DNA from: Chthonomonadaceae bacterium
GTDB lineage: Bacteria > Armatimonadota > Chthonomonadetes > Chthonomonadales > Chthonomonadaceae
NCBI GenBank assembly: GCA_025352825.1
Contig: JANXSG010000114.1
Span: 1 to 35,006, forward strand
DNA: 35,006 bases
Direction: 5' to 3'
Part shown: in pieces, positions 1 through 8,253 of the stretch
Numbering within the stretch: the first letter of the stretch is position 1
How the letters are laid out: each line of letters begins with the position of its first letter
Notes under the pieces: model-generated
Databases searched by the model: none
What the model saw: only the letters and a program-made list of their open reading frames with translations
Told to the model about the DNA's origin: nothing
Position numbers and translations under genes: made by a program

Positions 1-2171
1 AATTCGGAGAAAATAAATCCGCCTGCATCATCACCTGCGAAATCTACTCGGTCGATGACCGCCGTCTCCACACTGCATACATCCATTAAATCGCGAACGT
101 TAGTCTTTGTGCGAGTTACCGATGCTCCGTGCAGTGATGCGAGAGATTCGATTATTCTTGGCGCGTTAATAGGAACCGCAATTTTAGCATTTTCCTTGGT
201 TCTGGCAACCAGAACACACATCATGGCAAGGAGCTGATCTCCGTCGATTACCTGCCCATTTTCATCCACGAGAGTCATTCTCTCGCCATCTGCCTCGAAT
301 AGCACTCCCAGGTCGGCATGCAGAGTTTGAACTATCTGCGCTAGATTCGGAAGCAGGCTTGCTCTGTCGAGAGGAGTTTTCGGTGTTTTAGAAACATCCG
401 GGTAGGCGTTCAGTGCAATAAGATCGCATCCAAGCCGGCCAAGCATGGTGGGATAGACACTTGCAAGCCGCCCGAAAGCAAAGTCGGCGACAATTTTCAG
501 ATGTCGTGTTTCCACTTTGGCAACATTTATATGATGATAAAAATCTTCTGCGTACTGCTCTTCACTTCGGCCAGCAAACTCCAGCTGCCCTACCTGCTCC
601 GCATCGACACGTCTGAAATCTTCACGGAAGAAGATGGTCTCAATCTTGCGCTCTGCATTTTTAGATAGGTAGACTCCCTGTCCGTCAAAGAATTCTATCA
701 GAGCAAGTTTGGGATCGTTTGGCGCCAGCCGAATATGCACTCCCCCACCCGCCTGCGACCCGAGGATTCCATGGCGCGCAATAGGAAGCGGTTTAGAACG
801 CATATCCAGCACATTCACACCTACCGAAAGCAGCCCTGAAATCATGGCACGTTTCATCATTCGAGCGACCGGGCCAGAATCGCGGCTCGTGACTACTGTA
901 GCTCCCCGCTTTAGATAGCCTCCGAATGATGCTCCCAGCTTGCAGGCAAAATCAGGAGTGAGTTCAATATTGGCGATTCCCATGACACCTTGGTTACGGA
1001 AGAGCGAGCCCGCCCATTTCTGACCCCATATCAGGCTCATCGTTACTGTGCTTCCAGCCTCGATAATTTTGTCTGGCCAGAGTTTAATCTGTGTACGAAT
1101 GGTGCAGCCGTTTTCAATCCGGCATCTATTACCTATGACGACGCCTTCTTGAATGACACAGCTCTGCTTAATAGTTGCATGGGAGCAGACCGTACAGGCA
1201 CTTAACCGCGACTCGACTCCCACATAGACATTATCCCAAAGGACGCTGCGGTGGATTACTGCCTTCTCTTCGATGATGGCATTGTCACCTACGACTGTGT
1301 ACGGACCGACAACTGCCTCTGCTTTAATTTTGCAGTTCTTACCTATCACTACCGGAGGGATAATCTGTGCCGTAGGATCGATATCGCAGCCATCTCCCAC
1401 CCATACTCCGCCCTCACGAACCAGCGAAGTACTGGAGCCGATTTGAATTCTAGTCTGGCCATCGAGCACAGTGTACTGAGCCTCTCGATACTGCTGGAGA
1501 TTACCTACATCGCACCAGTAGTCGTTATCCATTACATAGCCAAATATGGGCTTAGACTCTGAAAGCATCTGAGGGAAAATATCCTGGCTCCAGTCGTAAT
1601 TCTTCCCCATCTCCATATAATTAAATATGGATGGCTCCAAAATATACATTCCCGTGTTCACGGTATCGGAGAATACTTCTCCCCAGGAGGGCTTTTCCAG
1701 GAATCTTCGAATACGGCCTTCGTCGTCAATGATAACAACACCGAATTCGAGTGGATTTGGAACATGCGACAGCACGATAGTCGCCTGACTATCTTTCTCC
1801 TTGTGATATTTTATAGCCTTTGTTAAATCTATATCGGTGAGTGCGTCTCCGCTGATGATAAGGAATGTATCGTCTTTTAAATGCTCTTCGGCCTGCTTCA
1901 CACTGCCAGCCGTCCCCAGAGGAGTATCTTCGACAGAGTATATAAGTTTGACTCCCCATTCGGAGCCGTCGCCAAAATAGCCTTCTATCTCATCCGCAAG
2001 ATAATGCAGAGTAACGATAATCTCCGTGATATCGTGCTGCTTAAGCAGAATCACAATATGTTCCATGATTGGAACATTGAGTGCTGGGGCCAACGGTTTT
2101 GGGCGCTGGGAAGTGATCGGCCGCAGTCGCGTTCCTTCTCCCCCTGCCATAATGACTGCTTTCAAATCCAC
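1..2171 (-). CDS. Mannose-1-phosphate guanylyltransferase / phosphomannomutase-like fusion (C-terminus cut by window)
   Basis: Makes a nucleotide sugar, most likely GDP-mannose from mannose-1-phosphate and GTP, for polysaccharide synthesis. About 723 codons are visible and the C-terminus is lost at the left edge. Order of domains: nucleotidyltransferase (residues 1-235; [11 protein letters not shown] at the start, [20 protein letters not shown] further in), a left-handed beta-helix hexapeptide region (about 250-370), then an alpha-D-phosphohexomutase-like region from about residue 390. In that region the phosphoserine loop expected to read TASHNP reads IRLAPNDP, and the metal loop expected as DGDxDR reads EADGER, so I infer that mutase activity is lost. 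GTG at 2171 is taken as the start; TTG at 2165, with a G-rich stretch upstream, is equally possible and gives the classic KAVIMAGG beginning. The sugar specificity (mannose or glucose) is not proven by sequence. It is the last gene of a minus-strand run. Confidence 0.88.
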   Translation of the reverse strand, partial: MDLKAVIMAGGEGTRLRPITSQRPKPLAPALNVPIMEHIVILLKQHDITEIIVTLHYLADEIEGYFGDGSEWGVKLIYSVEDTPLGTAGSVKQAEEHLKDDTFLIISGDALTDIDLTKAIKYHKEKDSQATIVLSHVPNPLEFGVVIIDDEGRIRRFLEKPSWGEVFSDTVNTGMYILEPSIFNYMEMGKNYDWSQDIFPQMLSESKPIFGYVMDNDYWCDVGNLQQYREAQYTVLDGQTRIQIGSSTSLVREGGVWVGDGCDIDPTAQIIPPVVIGKNCKIKAEAVVGPYTVVGDNAIIEEKAVIHRSVLWDNVYVGVESRLSACTVCSHATIKQSCVIQEGVVIGNRCRIENGCTIRTQIKLWPDKIIEAGSTVTMSLIWGQKWAGSLFRNQGVMGIANIELTPDFACKLGASFGGYLKRGATVVTSRDSGPVARMMKRAMISGLLSVGVNVLDMRSKPLPIARHGILGSQAGGGVHIRLAPNDPKLALIEFFDGQGVYLSKNAERKIETIFFREDFRRVDAEQVGQLEFAGRSEEQYAEDFYHHINVAKVETRHLKIVADFAFGRLASVYPTMLGRLGCDLIALNAYPDVSKTPKTPLDRASLLPNLAQIVQTLHADLGVLFEADGERMTLVDENGQVIDGDQLLAMMCVLVARTKENAKIAVPINAPRIIESLASLHGASVTRTKTNVRDLMDVCSVETAVIDRVDFAGDDAGGFIFSE

Positions 2172-2274
2172 CCCCCATTCCAGTGATGCTAAAATAATGG
2201 AAATTATCCGCACGATATCAGCACATGCACTATTTCGTCATGAAAAATCTGGGGCTGCAGAGGAGGTAAGGATA

Positions 2275-2745
2275 CTATCCTTTGGTCTGATCTGCAGCAG
2301 TATATCTATCAACGGCACCATATATCATCAGAGCGCCACCCGCAAGCCCGACCAGCACACCAGAAAGCATCGAAAAACGTGCGAGAGCAATCAGAAAGCA
2401 TACTGCCCCCATCAATCCCTGTCCAGCGCCAATCAAACGTCGATTTGAATGATCAGGTGTCCAAAGCAACATCAATCCGCAACCAACACTGCAGATTGTA
2501 ATGGGCCAGCGAATAACAGTGCTGATACCATGATAAGTGATGCTCAGCGGGTGTGAATATACTGCTGGAAGTGGTAAAATCATATTTGCAGGAATGACAT
2601 GGCTTTCCCAGGGCAAGAATAGACTAAATATTGCCGCTAACATTCCAATCAGAGTTGCAGCCTCACCTCGGCTTAAAAAACGCTGCAGATCGCCGTTTGC
2701 TGAATCAGGAGAAACGGCATGAGCTATTTCCTTTTCTTTTGCCAA
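2275..2745 (-). CDS. Four-helix membrane protein of unknown function
   Basis: I do not recognise this 156-residue protein. It has a charged cytoplasmic-type N-terminus (MAKEKEIAHAV) and then four hydrophobic segments at roughly residues 31-48, 78-97, 103-121 and 124-145, so it is an integral inner-membrane protein. A PW motif follows the first helix. The start is TTG at 2745, chosen because AGAAGGA lies just upstream. It sits 103 bases upstream of the guanylyltransferase gene and 81 bases downstream of the hexulose-phosphate-synthase-like gene, all on the same strand, so co-transcription is possible. Nothing in the sequence indicates a ligand or catalytic site. The reading frame is open with sensible codon use, and the overlapping plus-strand frames are shadows. 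Confidence 0.7.
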   Translation of the reverse strand: MAKEKEIAHAVSPDSANGDLQRFLSRGEAATLIGMLAAIFSLFLPWESHVIPANMILPLPAVYSHPLSITYHGISTVIRWPITICSVGCGLMLLWTPDHSNRRLIGAGQGLMGAVCFLIALARFSMLSGVLVGLAGGALMIYGAVDRYTAADQTKG

Positions 2746-2826
2746 TATTCCTTCTAATCCTCAATATTGAATTGAACATCAAAACTCAAGTTCGTATACT
2801 AACTAAAAAGCGAATCATGCTTTACT

Positions 2827-3519
2827 CTATTGCTCGTGAATCCGACTGCAAATCTCTCTTAATATGCCTTCCAGATCGCCGGATGCCGTCTTAAAAGCGT
2901 CGGCATCCACCGTGAGTGGAGCACCAAGCACCACGAGAGGTGCGCCATAACTTGGGCATGCGATAGCCTGTTCAATGGATAAACCACCTACGGCCTGAAC
3001 CGGGATAGAGACGGCCTGAACTACTTCTCTCAGCTTATCGAGCGGGCTGGGCATTCCGCCGTTGTACATTTTCTGTACTTCCGGGTCGCGCCGTTCGTCG
3101 TATCCGATATGATGGATTACAAAATCACAGCCCAGATCTTCGAGAATTTTGGCTCCTTCAACCATATCTTCACAGCCTAAATTATCCCCCATCACCTTGA
3201 TACCATAATCTTTACCAGCTTGTACAACCTGCTTGATTGTAGCTGGATGTGCTCGTGCCATCACTACCACATGGGTGGCGCCTGCCTTGGCCATCATCTC
3301 CGCTTCCAAATAACCGCCATCCATCGTTTTCAGGTCGGCAACTATAGGTGTGTCTGGAAATGCAGCACGCAGTGCGCGCACTCCATGCAGGCCTTCGGCA
3401 AGAATAAGTGGAGTACCTGCTTCCAGCCAGTCGATACCAGCTCGCATTGCGATAGCGGCTGTTTCTAAGGCTTCTTCCTTGCTGGTTAAATCAAGGGATA
3501 TCTGTACGATCGGTTTCAA
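2827..3519 (-). CDS. 3-hexulose-6-phosphate synthase-like / OMP-decarboxylase-superfamily TIM barrel
   Basis: A TIM-barrel enzyme of the orotidine-5'-phosphate decarboxylase superfamily, in the branch holding hexulose-6-phosphate synthase (formaldehyde plus ribulose-5-phosphate) and 3-keto-L-gulonate-6-phosphate decarboxylase. Signature strands are visible: PIVQISLDLTS at the start, PIVADLKTMDGGYLEAE with the D-x-K-x-x-D catalytic set, MGDNLG, and VQAVGGLSIEQA near the end as phosphate-binding loop. Length is about 230 residues, normal for the family. An upstream ATG exists at 3555, but TTG at 3519 is preceded by AGGAG at an 8-base distance and gives the usual family beginning, so I take that start. 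The partner isomerase (hxlB) is not in the window, so a role in the ribulose monophosphate pathway is unproven. It could instead act on ketogulonate phosphate. Confidence 0.85.
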   Translation of the reverse strand: MKPIVQISLDLTSKEEALETAAIAMRAGIDWLEAGTPLILAEGLHGVRALRAAFPDTPIVADLKTMDGGYLEAEMMAKAGATHVVVMARAHPATIKQVVQAGKDYGIKVMGDNLGCEDMVEGAKILEDLGCDFVIHHIGYDERRDPEVQKMYNGGMPSPLDKLREVVQAVSIPVQAVGGLSIEQAIACPSYGAPLVVLGAPLTVDADAFKTASGDLEGILREICSRIHEQ

Positions 3520-3593
3520 GTTAAATTCTCCTGGATTCAACCCTGATGCATTCATAAATTACTACAGGAATTGAAAAAAGCTCTGAGTTAGTG

Positions 3594-3621
3594 TTTATAA
3601 GTGATTTAATTGCATGGGCAA
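3594..3621 (-). promoter_or_regulatory. Candidate sigma70 promoter of the hexulose-phosphate-synthase-like gene
   Basis: Reading the minus strand: TTGCCC (3621-3616), a 16-base spacer, then TATAAA (3599-3594). The -10 box lies about 75 bases upstream of the TTG start. Plausible but not tested. Confidence 0.4.
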
Positions 3622-3684
3622 ATTCTCAGAATTTTTTCTGCACGCAATAATAAAAAACTTATAAAAATATACCTGTTTTTTTGC

Positions 3685-3713
3685 TTGCTTTTGATAAGAG
3701 TCTGTGCTACTAT
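3685..3713 (+). promoter_or_regulatory. Candidate sigma70 promoter upstream of the small ORF and DUF5679 gene
   Basis: TTGCTT (3685-3690), exactly 17 bases, TACTAT (3708-3713). It points at the small ORF at 3883 and would give a leader of about 160 bases. In 3714-3870 I see no gene. Confidence 0.45.
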
Positions 3714-3882
3714 AGCGCCTACGAAATATTTCCCCAGCCGAAGTATACACTGTTTATACTCTGGCTTGCATGCCAAATTATTGTCTCCTGAATTTCTGTA
3801 AGATTGGCAGTGAGAGCGTATGGATTATAATCGGGGTGTTTGGCATCAGAACTTTTTATTATTTTTAGAAAAGGAGTCGGTT

Positions 3883-3987
3883 ATGAATACAGGGTACCTC
3901 CTAATGTCGGTGAATACTATCTCTTTCTATTCTGCAAACCTAGAATTCATGGGTTTTGCTTCGCCTTCATGGAATTTGGTGAGTTGA
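3883..3987 (+). CDS. Small upstream ORF, 34 residues, directly abutting the DUF5679 gene
   Basis: An ATG at 3883 follows AAAAGGAG at a good distance (GTCGGTT between), one of the best ribosome sites in the window. The frame encodes 34 residues (beginning MNTGYLLMSVNTISFYSANL) and ends in TGA at 3985-3987, immediately before the ATG of the DUF5679 gene and in the same frame. The peptide resembles nothing I know and has no clear membrane segment. It may be a leader peptide that controls the next gene by translational coupling, a real small protein, or an old in-frame extension cut by a stop codon. The strong ribosome site argues that it is translated. Confidence 0.45.
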   Translation: MNTGYLLMSVNTISFYSANLEFMGFASPSWNLVS

Positions 3988-4224
3988 ATGGAAGACAAAA
4001 CTAATGGGAATGTTTTGGATTCTGATGGGTTTGTAGCTGGATACTGTGTGCACTGCCGAACAAAACGCCCCATGACAGGCGCAATACAGGTCTGCAATAA
4101 ACGTGGCGGCCGAGATTTGAAAGGTCATTGTGGAGTGTGTGGTATCTCCATGTACCGTCTTGGTGGCTGGGATTCCGTGGCGGCCTCATCAGCCCGAGCG
4201 GATAAGCCAAATATTTCCGTTTAA
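3988..4224 (+). CDS. DUF5679-type zinc-ribbon protein
   Basis: A 78-residue protein whose core matches the DUF5679 pattern: YCVHCRTKRPM, a basic stretch (CNKRGGRDLKGHC), then CGVCG and a short strand. Two CxxC pairs separated by about 30 residues should bind one zinc. DUF5679 has no assigned function; the fold suggests nucleic-acid or protein binding. The tail after residue 55 is unstructured in appearance. ATG at 3988 has GGTGAG a few bases upstream, inside the end of the preceding small ORF, so its translation is probably coupled to it. It is followed by an AT-rich gap with no gene. Confidence 0.75.
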   Translation: MEDKTNGNVLDSDGFVAGYCVHCRTKRPMTGAIQVCNKRGGRDLKGHCGVCGISMYRLGGWDSVAASSARADKPNISV

Positions 4225-4494
4225 GATTGCTATGTGATTCTTTTTTCCTGATATAATCGCATTTTTCAAAAATAATACTATTCAGCATGACAATTCGCAG
4301 CAATCGAATATAGTGTTACATCACTTTCGAATCAATTGAAGATGTTGATCAAAAGTATTCCAAGACAAATTATTAGGCGCACATGTATTATCCATTAATA
4401 TTTATTTCTAAATAGTTACCAATGGAAGCGACTGTAATCTGATTATGCTGAATAGTTGCATCTTTAATTTATTTTCCAAATGCATAATAAATGC
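4225..4494. other. AT-rich gap without a gene
   Basis: Between the DUF5679 gene and the cinA promoter I see no open frame with a ribosome site, no hairpin followed by a T-run and no tRNA-like fold. Confidence 0.5.
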
Positions 4495-4523
4495 TTGCAT
4501 TCCTGCGCACTACACAGTATAAT
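4495..4523 (+). promoter_or_regulatory. sigma70 promoter of cinA
   Basis: TTGCAT (4495-4500), a 17-base spacer, and a perfect TATAAT (4518-4523). This implies transcription starting near 4530, only about 23 bases before the GTG start at 4553, with GGAGG in between. Confidence 0.75.
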
Positions 4524-4552
4524 TACTACTAATACATGTGGAGGTTTGTATA

Positions 4553-5800
4553 GTGTTATCCGCTGAAGTGCTCTCGGTTGGAACGGAACTACTTCTCGGC
4601 CAGATTGTGGATACTGATGCCGCTTATCTGGCTAAAGCGCTGTCCGAACTGGGTATAGCAGTATACCGCCGCACCACTGTCGGCGATAATCCCGAGCGCT
4701 TGCTGACGGCGCTGAAACATGCGCTCGAAGAAGCAGATATCGTGTTTACAATCGGCGGTCTTGGCCCCACAATGGACGATATTACACGTGATATTCTTAC
4801 GGATTCGTTCGGCGATACACTCCAGATCGACGAGAATATAGCGAAATGGCTGCGCGAGTTTTTCTCCAGCCGGGGCATGGCCGTTCTCGAAAGCAATATG
4901 CGACAGGCCATGGTTCCTGTTCACGGGCGGGCGCTTTCCAATCCCAATGGTACTGCCCCCGGACTTCTGATAGAAAAAGACGGCAAGATCGGTATTGCGC
5001 TCCCCGGGCCTCCCAACGAATTTATCCCCATGGTCGATAACGAAGTGGTTCCGTACCTTCGCGCAAAAACCGGCAATGTCGGCACCATTCGATCTCTAAT
5101 GCTTCGTGTAGCCGGAGTTGGCGAGAGCGCCGCAGAAGATAAAATAAAAGATCTGATGCTCGATTCGAATCCTACCGTCGCGCCATACGCCAAGGTTGGC
5201 GAGGTGCATTTGCGAGTGACAGCGAAATGCGACACAGCAGAAGAGGCGGAACGCATGATTGCCGAACGCGCTGAACTGGTTCGTGCCAGGCTGGGTGTTG
5301 CGGTCTACGGAGAAAACGATACTACCCTCGAAGCCGCCGTAGTAACGGAGCTTACGAAACGCAGCCGTACTCTTGCAACCGCCGAGAGCTGTACAGGCGG
5401 CTTACTCGGGCAGCGAATAACGGATGTTCCTGGAAGCTCGGCGGTATATCTTGGGGGAACCATTGTATACAGCAACGCCGCCAAAACAGACCTCGCCTAT
5501 GTACCGCCCGAACTGATACGCGAACACGGCGCTGTCAGCGGGGAAGTGGCCGCGGCGCTTGCACAAGGGGCGCGAAGACGTTTTGGGGCAGACTATGGCA
5601 TTGGAATCACCGGTATAGCCGGTCCGGATGGAGGCAGTGAAGAGAAGCCTGTCGGGCTGGTACATATTGCGGTGGCAGATGCCAGCGGCGTTAAAGCGGA
5701 CTATACCACTTTCATCGGCTCCAGGCAGATTGTGCGGCATCGGGCATCGCAGATGGCGCTGAATATGCTCCGATTACAAGTTCTGAAAGAAAAGTCTTGA
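4553..5800 (+). CDS. cinA: CinA family protein (nicotinamide-nucleotide amidohydrolase)
   Basis: Cytoplasmic enzyme of 415 residues, the normal full length. The N-terminal half is a molybdopterin-binding-like (MoCF) domain associated with ADP-ribose pyrophosphatase activity: VLSVGTELLLGQIVDT at the start, then FTIGGLGPTMDDITRD. The C-terminal domain from about residue 260 is the PncC/CinA amidohydrolase, which deamidates NMN to nicotinic acid mononucleotide; TAESCTGGLL, GSSAVYLGGTIVYSN and GITGIAGPDGGSEEKPVG are its hallmark blocks. The GTG at 4553 is chosen over GTG 4538 because GGAGG (4540-4544) is then 8 bases upstream and the start gives the family-typical beginning. The gene has its own promoter. 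It lies upstream of recA, a pairing well known in other bacteria, with one small gene between. Confidence 0.95.
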   Translation: MLSAEVLSVGTELLLGQIVDTDAAYLAKALSELGIAVYRRTTVGDNPERLLTALKHALEEADIVFTIGGLGPTMDDITRDILTDSFGDTLQIDENIAKWLREFFSSRGMAVLESNMRQAMVPVHGRALSNPNGTAPGLLIEKDGKIGIALPGPPNEFIPMVDNEVVPYLRAKTGNVGTIRSLMLRVAGVGESAAEDKIKDLMLDSNPTVAPYAKVGEVHLRVTAKCDTAEEAERMIAERAELVRARLGVAVYGENDTTLEAAVVTELTKRSRTLATAESCTGGLLGQRITDVPGSSAVYLGGTIVYSNAAKTDLAYVPPELIREHGAVSGEVAAALAQGARRRFGADYGIGITGIAGPDGGSEEKPVGLVHIAVADASGVKADYTTFIGSRQIVRHRASQMALNMLRLQVLKEKS

Positions 5801-5847
5801 TTCGTAGTTATCTTTTTTGAAATCTTTTTTCTTGTTGTCTTAGTGAC

Positions 5848-5914
5848 CTAGCGGTTCAAATTCTTACCAGACTAATCAGAATTAAAACATAAAATCCCGC
5901 ATGTCAACCGCTAG
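5848..5914 (+). other. Nested inverted repeat (possible structured leader)
   Basis: CTAGCGGTT (5848-5856) is the exact reverse complement of AACCGCTAG (5906-5914). Inside it, AATTCT (5859-5864) pairs with AGAATT (5878-5883). It lies 61 bases before the next gene's start and lacks a T-run, so it is not a simple terminator. Confidence 0.45.
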
Positions 5915-5974
5915 TACATTCATTATTAATATAAAAGCTTAACATCATTTCCTGATTTCACGAGGAGGAGTATA

Positions 5975-6442
5975 GTGGAAAATATAGAGATAGAAATTGA
6001 GATAGATAAAGCTGTTCACAGAAAGCTAGCAGTCGACTGTTTCAATGGGACTTGGACGCTGATGGAAAAAGCCGATCTTTCTCGTGAAGAGATCGATACG
6101 ATGATCAGTATGGCTCATGCTTCCCGATATCATTGGGAGATCGCCGGGGACGCCACTAATCTGGCTCGCGGTGATTGGCAGATTTCCCGAGTATACTGCA
6201 TACTTAAGAGGCCGGAACCTGCAGAGTACCACGCTACGCGGTGTCTGCAAATCTGCATTGAAAATAAGCTGAGTGATTTCGATCTTGCTATTGCATTCGA
6301 AGCAAAGGCGCGTGCTGGATCTGTAGCAGGAAATTTAGGAGACCGCGATCATAATCTTATTCTGGGAAGAGAGACAGCTGCAAAGATTATGGATCTCGCA
6401 GAGCGAAAACAGGCGCTCGCCGATCTGAATTCAGTACCCTAA
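5975..6442 (+). CDS. Conserved-looking helical protein of unknown function
   Basis: A 155-residue soluble protein with a GTG start at 5975 preceded by a strong GAGGAGG. I cannot name it. After a short acidic repeat-like start (IEIEIEID) it is almost wholly alpha-helical, with the look of paired helices as in TPR-like proteins: AHASRYHWEIAG, ARGDWQISRVYCIL, PAEYHATRCLQIC, DFDLAIAFEAKARA, and NLGDRDHNL near the end. No membrane segment, signal peptide or metal motif is present. It lies between cinA and recA on the same strand, with 174 and 270 bases of non-coding DNA on either side, so it may be its own transcription unit. Confidence 0.7.
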   Translation: MENIEIEIEIDKAVHRKLAVDCFNGTWTLMEKADLSREEIDTMISMAHASRYHWEIAGDATNLARGDWQISRVYCILKRPEPAEYHATRCLQICIENKLSDFDLAIAFEAKARAGSVAGNLGDRDHNLILGRETAAKIMDLAERKQALADLNSVP

Positions 6443-6614
6443 TTTGGTATTTTCATAGATTGTACTTCCGTATTGACCAACTCCCATGCTGTAAAAAACA
6501 GTCAGGTCTATCTCATTCTGCAGATATTTGATTCTGTAGTCTGAGGTGGGAGAGAAACGCCGGAGGCCACTCGTGCTCCAGCCCATTCAGGGCAAATCGG
6601 CGCGTCACTCGTTT

Positions 6615-6634
6615 GCTGTAAATATTTAGACAGC
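6615..6634. promoter_or_regulatory. Imperfect palindrome upstream of recA
   Basis: GCTGT (6615-6619) and ACAGC (6630-6634) flank an AT-rich core containing AATATT. It lies about 80 bases before the recA start, a sensible place for an SOS operator, but the half-site spacing is two bases longer than the proteobacterial LexA box. The rest of the 270-base gap shows nothing else firm. Confidence 0.25.
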
Positions 6635-6712
6635 GCACGGATGGCGGCAGATGGATCACCGCTGCGTCCTCATGGAGAAGCGCTGCCAAGCGCAAGAAAG
6701 GAAACTAAGACC

Positions 6713-7768
6713 GTGGCAGTTAACGAAGTAGAACACAAGATTGATCCTAAGAAGGCCAAAGCGCTCGAAATGGCGCTAGGTAACATCGAGAAACAGTTTG
6801 GAAAAGGAAGCGTGGTACGGTTGGGGCAGTCGATGCGCCTCAATGTGGATGCTATTTCCACTGGCTCGATTGCGCTGGATATGGCTTTGGGAGTAGGGGG
6901 AGTGCCGCGAGGCCGCATCACCGAAATATACGGCACGGAATCATCAGGTAAAACAACAATCGCGCTGCAGGTAATCGCGCAGGCTCAAAAGAAGGGTGGG
7001 GTGTGTGCTTATGTGGATGTAGAGCACGCCATCGACCCCGAATATGCTCGCAAACTAGGTGTGGATGTGGACAACCTATTTATTTCGCAGCCGACCACCG
7101 GTGAAGAGGCCCTTGATATTATGGACGCGCTGATACGTTCCAGCGCCATCGATGTAGTCGTTCTCGATTCTGTGGCGGCACTGGTTCCCAAAGCGGAGCT
7201 TGAAGGCGACATGGGCGATTCGCATGTAGGACTCCATGCCCGCCTGATGTCTCAGGCGCTTCGGAAAGTTGCTGGGAGTATCAACCGTACAAATACCGCC
7301 GCCATCTTTATCAATCAGATACGGCAAAAAATCGGCGTCATGTTTGGGAATCCGGAAACAACATCAGGCGGGCTTGCACTCAAATACTATGCCTCGGTTC
7401 GTATGGAAGTCAGGCGAACTGAGACTGTAAAAAGCGGTACCGATGCGGTGGGCGCGCGAGTCAAAGTAAAGATCGTTAAGAATAAGGTGGCTCCCCCATT
7501 CCGCCAGGCTGAGTTCGACATTATGTTTGGCAAAGGAATTTCTCGATCTGGCAGCATGCTTGATATGGGAGTTGATCTGGGGATAATCGGGAAGAGTGGC
7601 GCCTATTTCTCCTATGGGGACATTCGACTTGGCCAAGGAAGAGAGAACGCACGTACCTTCTTAGATGATAATGAGATGCTGATGGATGAGATCGAATCGC
7701 GCATTCGAACTCATGGCGCTGAGACGCCAATCGTGAAAGCAGCTATATTAGAGGATGAAGAAGAGTAG
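6713..7768 (+). CDS. recA: Recombinase A
   Basis: The RecA strand-exchange ATPase, 351 residues, full length. It forms filaments on single-stranded DNA for homologous recombination and SOS signalling. Visible motifs: Walker [10 protein letters not shown] (residues about 74-82), Walker B region [20 protein letters not shown], the L2-region GNPETTSGG, and [13 protein letters not shown]; the C-terminus ends in an acidic tail (ILEDEEE) as in most RecA proteins. An in-frame ATG occurs at 6641, but its extra 24 residues look non-native; GTG at 6713 follows AAAGGAA and gives the typical N-terminus. It is followed by a palindromic repeat block rather than by recX. Confidence 0.98.
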   Translation: MAVNEVEHKIDPKKAKALEMALGNIEKQFGKGSVVRLGQSMRLNVDAISTGSIALDMALGVGGVPRGRITEIYGTESSGKTTIALQVIAQAQKKGGVCAYVDVEHAIDPEYARKLGVDVDNLFISQPTTGEEALDIMDALIRSSAIDVVVLDSVAALVPKAELEGDMGDSHVGLHARLMSQALRKVAGSINRTNTAAIFINQIRQKIGVMFGNPETTSGGLALKYYASVRMEVRRTETVKSGTDAVGARVKVKIVKNKVAPPFRQAEFDIMFGKGISRSGSMLDMGVDLGIIGKSGAYFSYGDIRLGQGRENARTFLDDNEMLMDEIESRIRTHGAETPIVKAAILEDEEE

Positions 7769-7772
7769 ATTT

Positions 7773-7960
7773 TCGCCCACATCCCCGGCCCTCTCCCGAA
7801 GCTTCGGGAGAGGGGAGCGAAATTGTTACTGTTTGCACTTCGCTATTGACAATTCCAATACAGTGGAATTGCTTATATACTTGCTCCCCTTCCCTCCGAG
7901 GAACGAGGGAATCAGGGAAGGGGTCGGGGGTTATGTAGATTATGGCTGGGGATGAGGGTA
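7773..7960. repeat. Palindromic GC-rich repeat block, copy A
   Basis: Contains two strong inverted repeats: a 12-base-arm palindrome at 7789-7814 (CCCTCTCCCGAA / TTCGGGAGAGGG, 2-base loop) and CCCCTTCCCT (7886-7895) / AGGGAAGGGG (7914-7923). It shares its CCCTCTCC / GGAGAGGG and GAGG-start vocabulary with blocks at 22241 and 25879, so I treat them as one dispersed family. The first hairpin may also end recA transcripts, though no T-run follows it. Confidence 0.6.
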
Positions 7961-7971
7961 AAACTCAATCT

Positions 7972-8253
7972 CTACTTTCTTACAAATAAAATGTACATCA
8001 AAATCAGCGCGAGAATAAAAAACACCACACCGATCAAGGGGGCGAACCCCTTTTTGGGAGGTGCGTCCTGAAGCTCCTGAAGTTTTTGTATATTCGAGGC
8101 TCGGAAATTTGTGGTAGTTGGTACTGAGGTTTTTGGAGTGTTGTCCGTGTCTGTTAAATTGCTTCCCAATCGCTTCCCGCACTGCCAACATGGCTCCTTT
8201 TCTGATACATCTTGATTGATTGCTGCGCAATGAGGGCATCTGATTTTAGCCAT
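7972..8253 (-). CDS. Zinc-ribbon protein with a C-terminal membrane anchor
   Basis: A 93-residue protein. Residues 1-30 form a zinc ribbon (IRCPHCAAI, then CWQCGKRL, with 15 residues between the two CxxC pairs). A polar linker of about 35 residues follows, and a single hydrophobic helix (LIGVVFFILALILMYILFV) ends the protein with a short basic tail, so the ribbon is probably cytoplasmic and tail-anchored. The open frame extends to 8403, but ATG 8253 has AGGAT at a good distance and starts directly on the ribbon, so the upstream part is rejected. It diverges from the TPR gene. It resembles a short version of the zinc-ribbon/TM protein encoded at 13515-14825. Function unknown. Confidence 0.7.
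   Translation of the reverse strand: MAKIRCPHCAAINQDVSEKEPCWQCGKRLGSNLTDTDNTPKTSVPTTTNFRASNIQKLQELQDAPPKKGFAPLIGVVFFILALILMYILFVRK

Noticed and set aside
3610-3801. 63-codon open frame in the gap after the hexulose-phosphate-synthase-like gene
   Set aside because: No ribosome site, spans two divergent promoter candidates, and the peptide looks random.
3985-3987. TGA between the small ORF and DUF5679 read as selenocysteine or readthrough
   Set aside because: No SECIS-like hairpin is seen after it, and the next gene has its own ATG and ribosome site right there.
5851-5865. T-loop-like GGTTCAAATTC, possible tRNA
   Set aside because: No matching T stem, anticodon arm or acceptor stem; it belongs to the nested inverted repeat.
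6489-6501. CTGT-AAAAA-ACAG as a LexA box
   Set aside because: Arms are too close (5 bases) for a LexA dimer, and it is 210 bases from the recA start.
6641-6712. Longer RecA start
   Set aside because: The extra 24 residues look non-native, and GTG 6713 has a ribosome site and the family-typical N-terminus.
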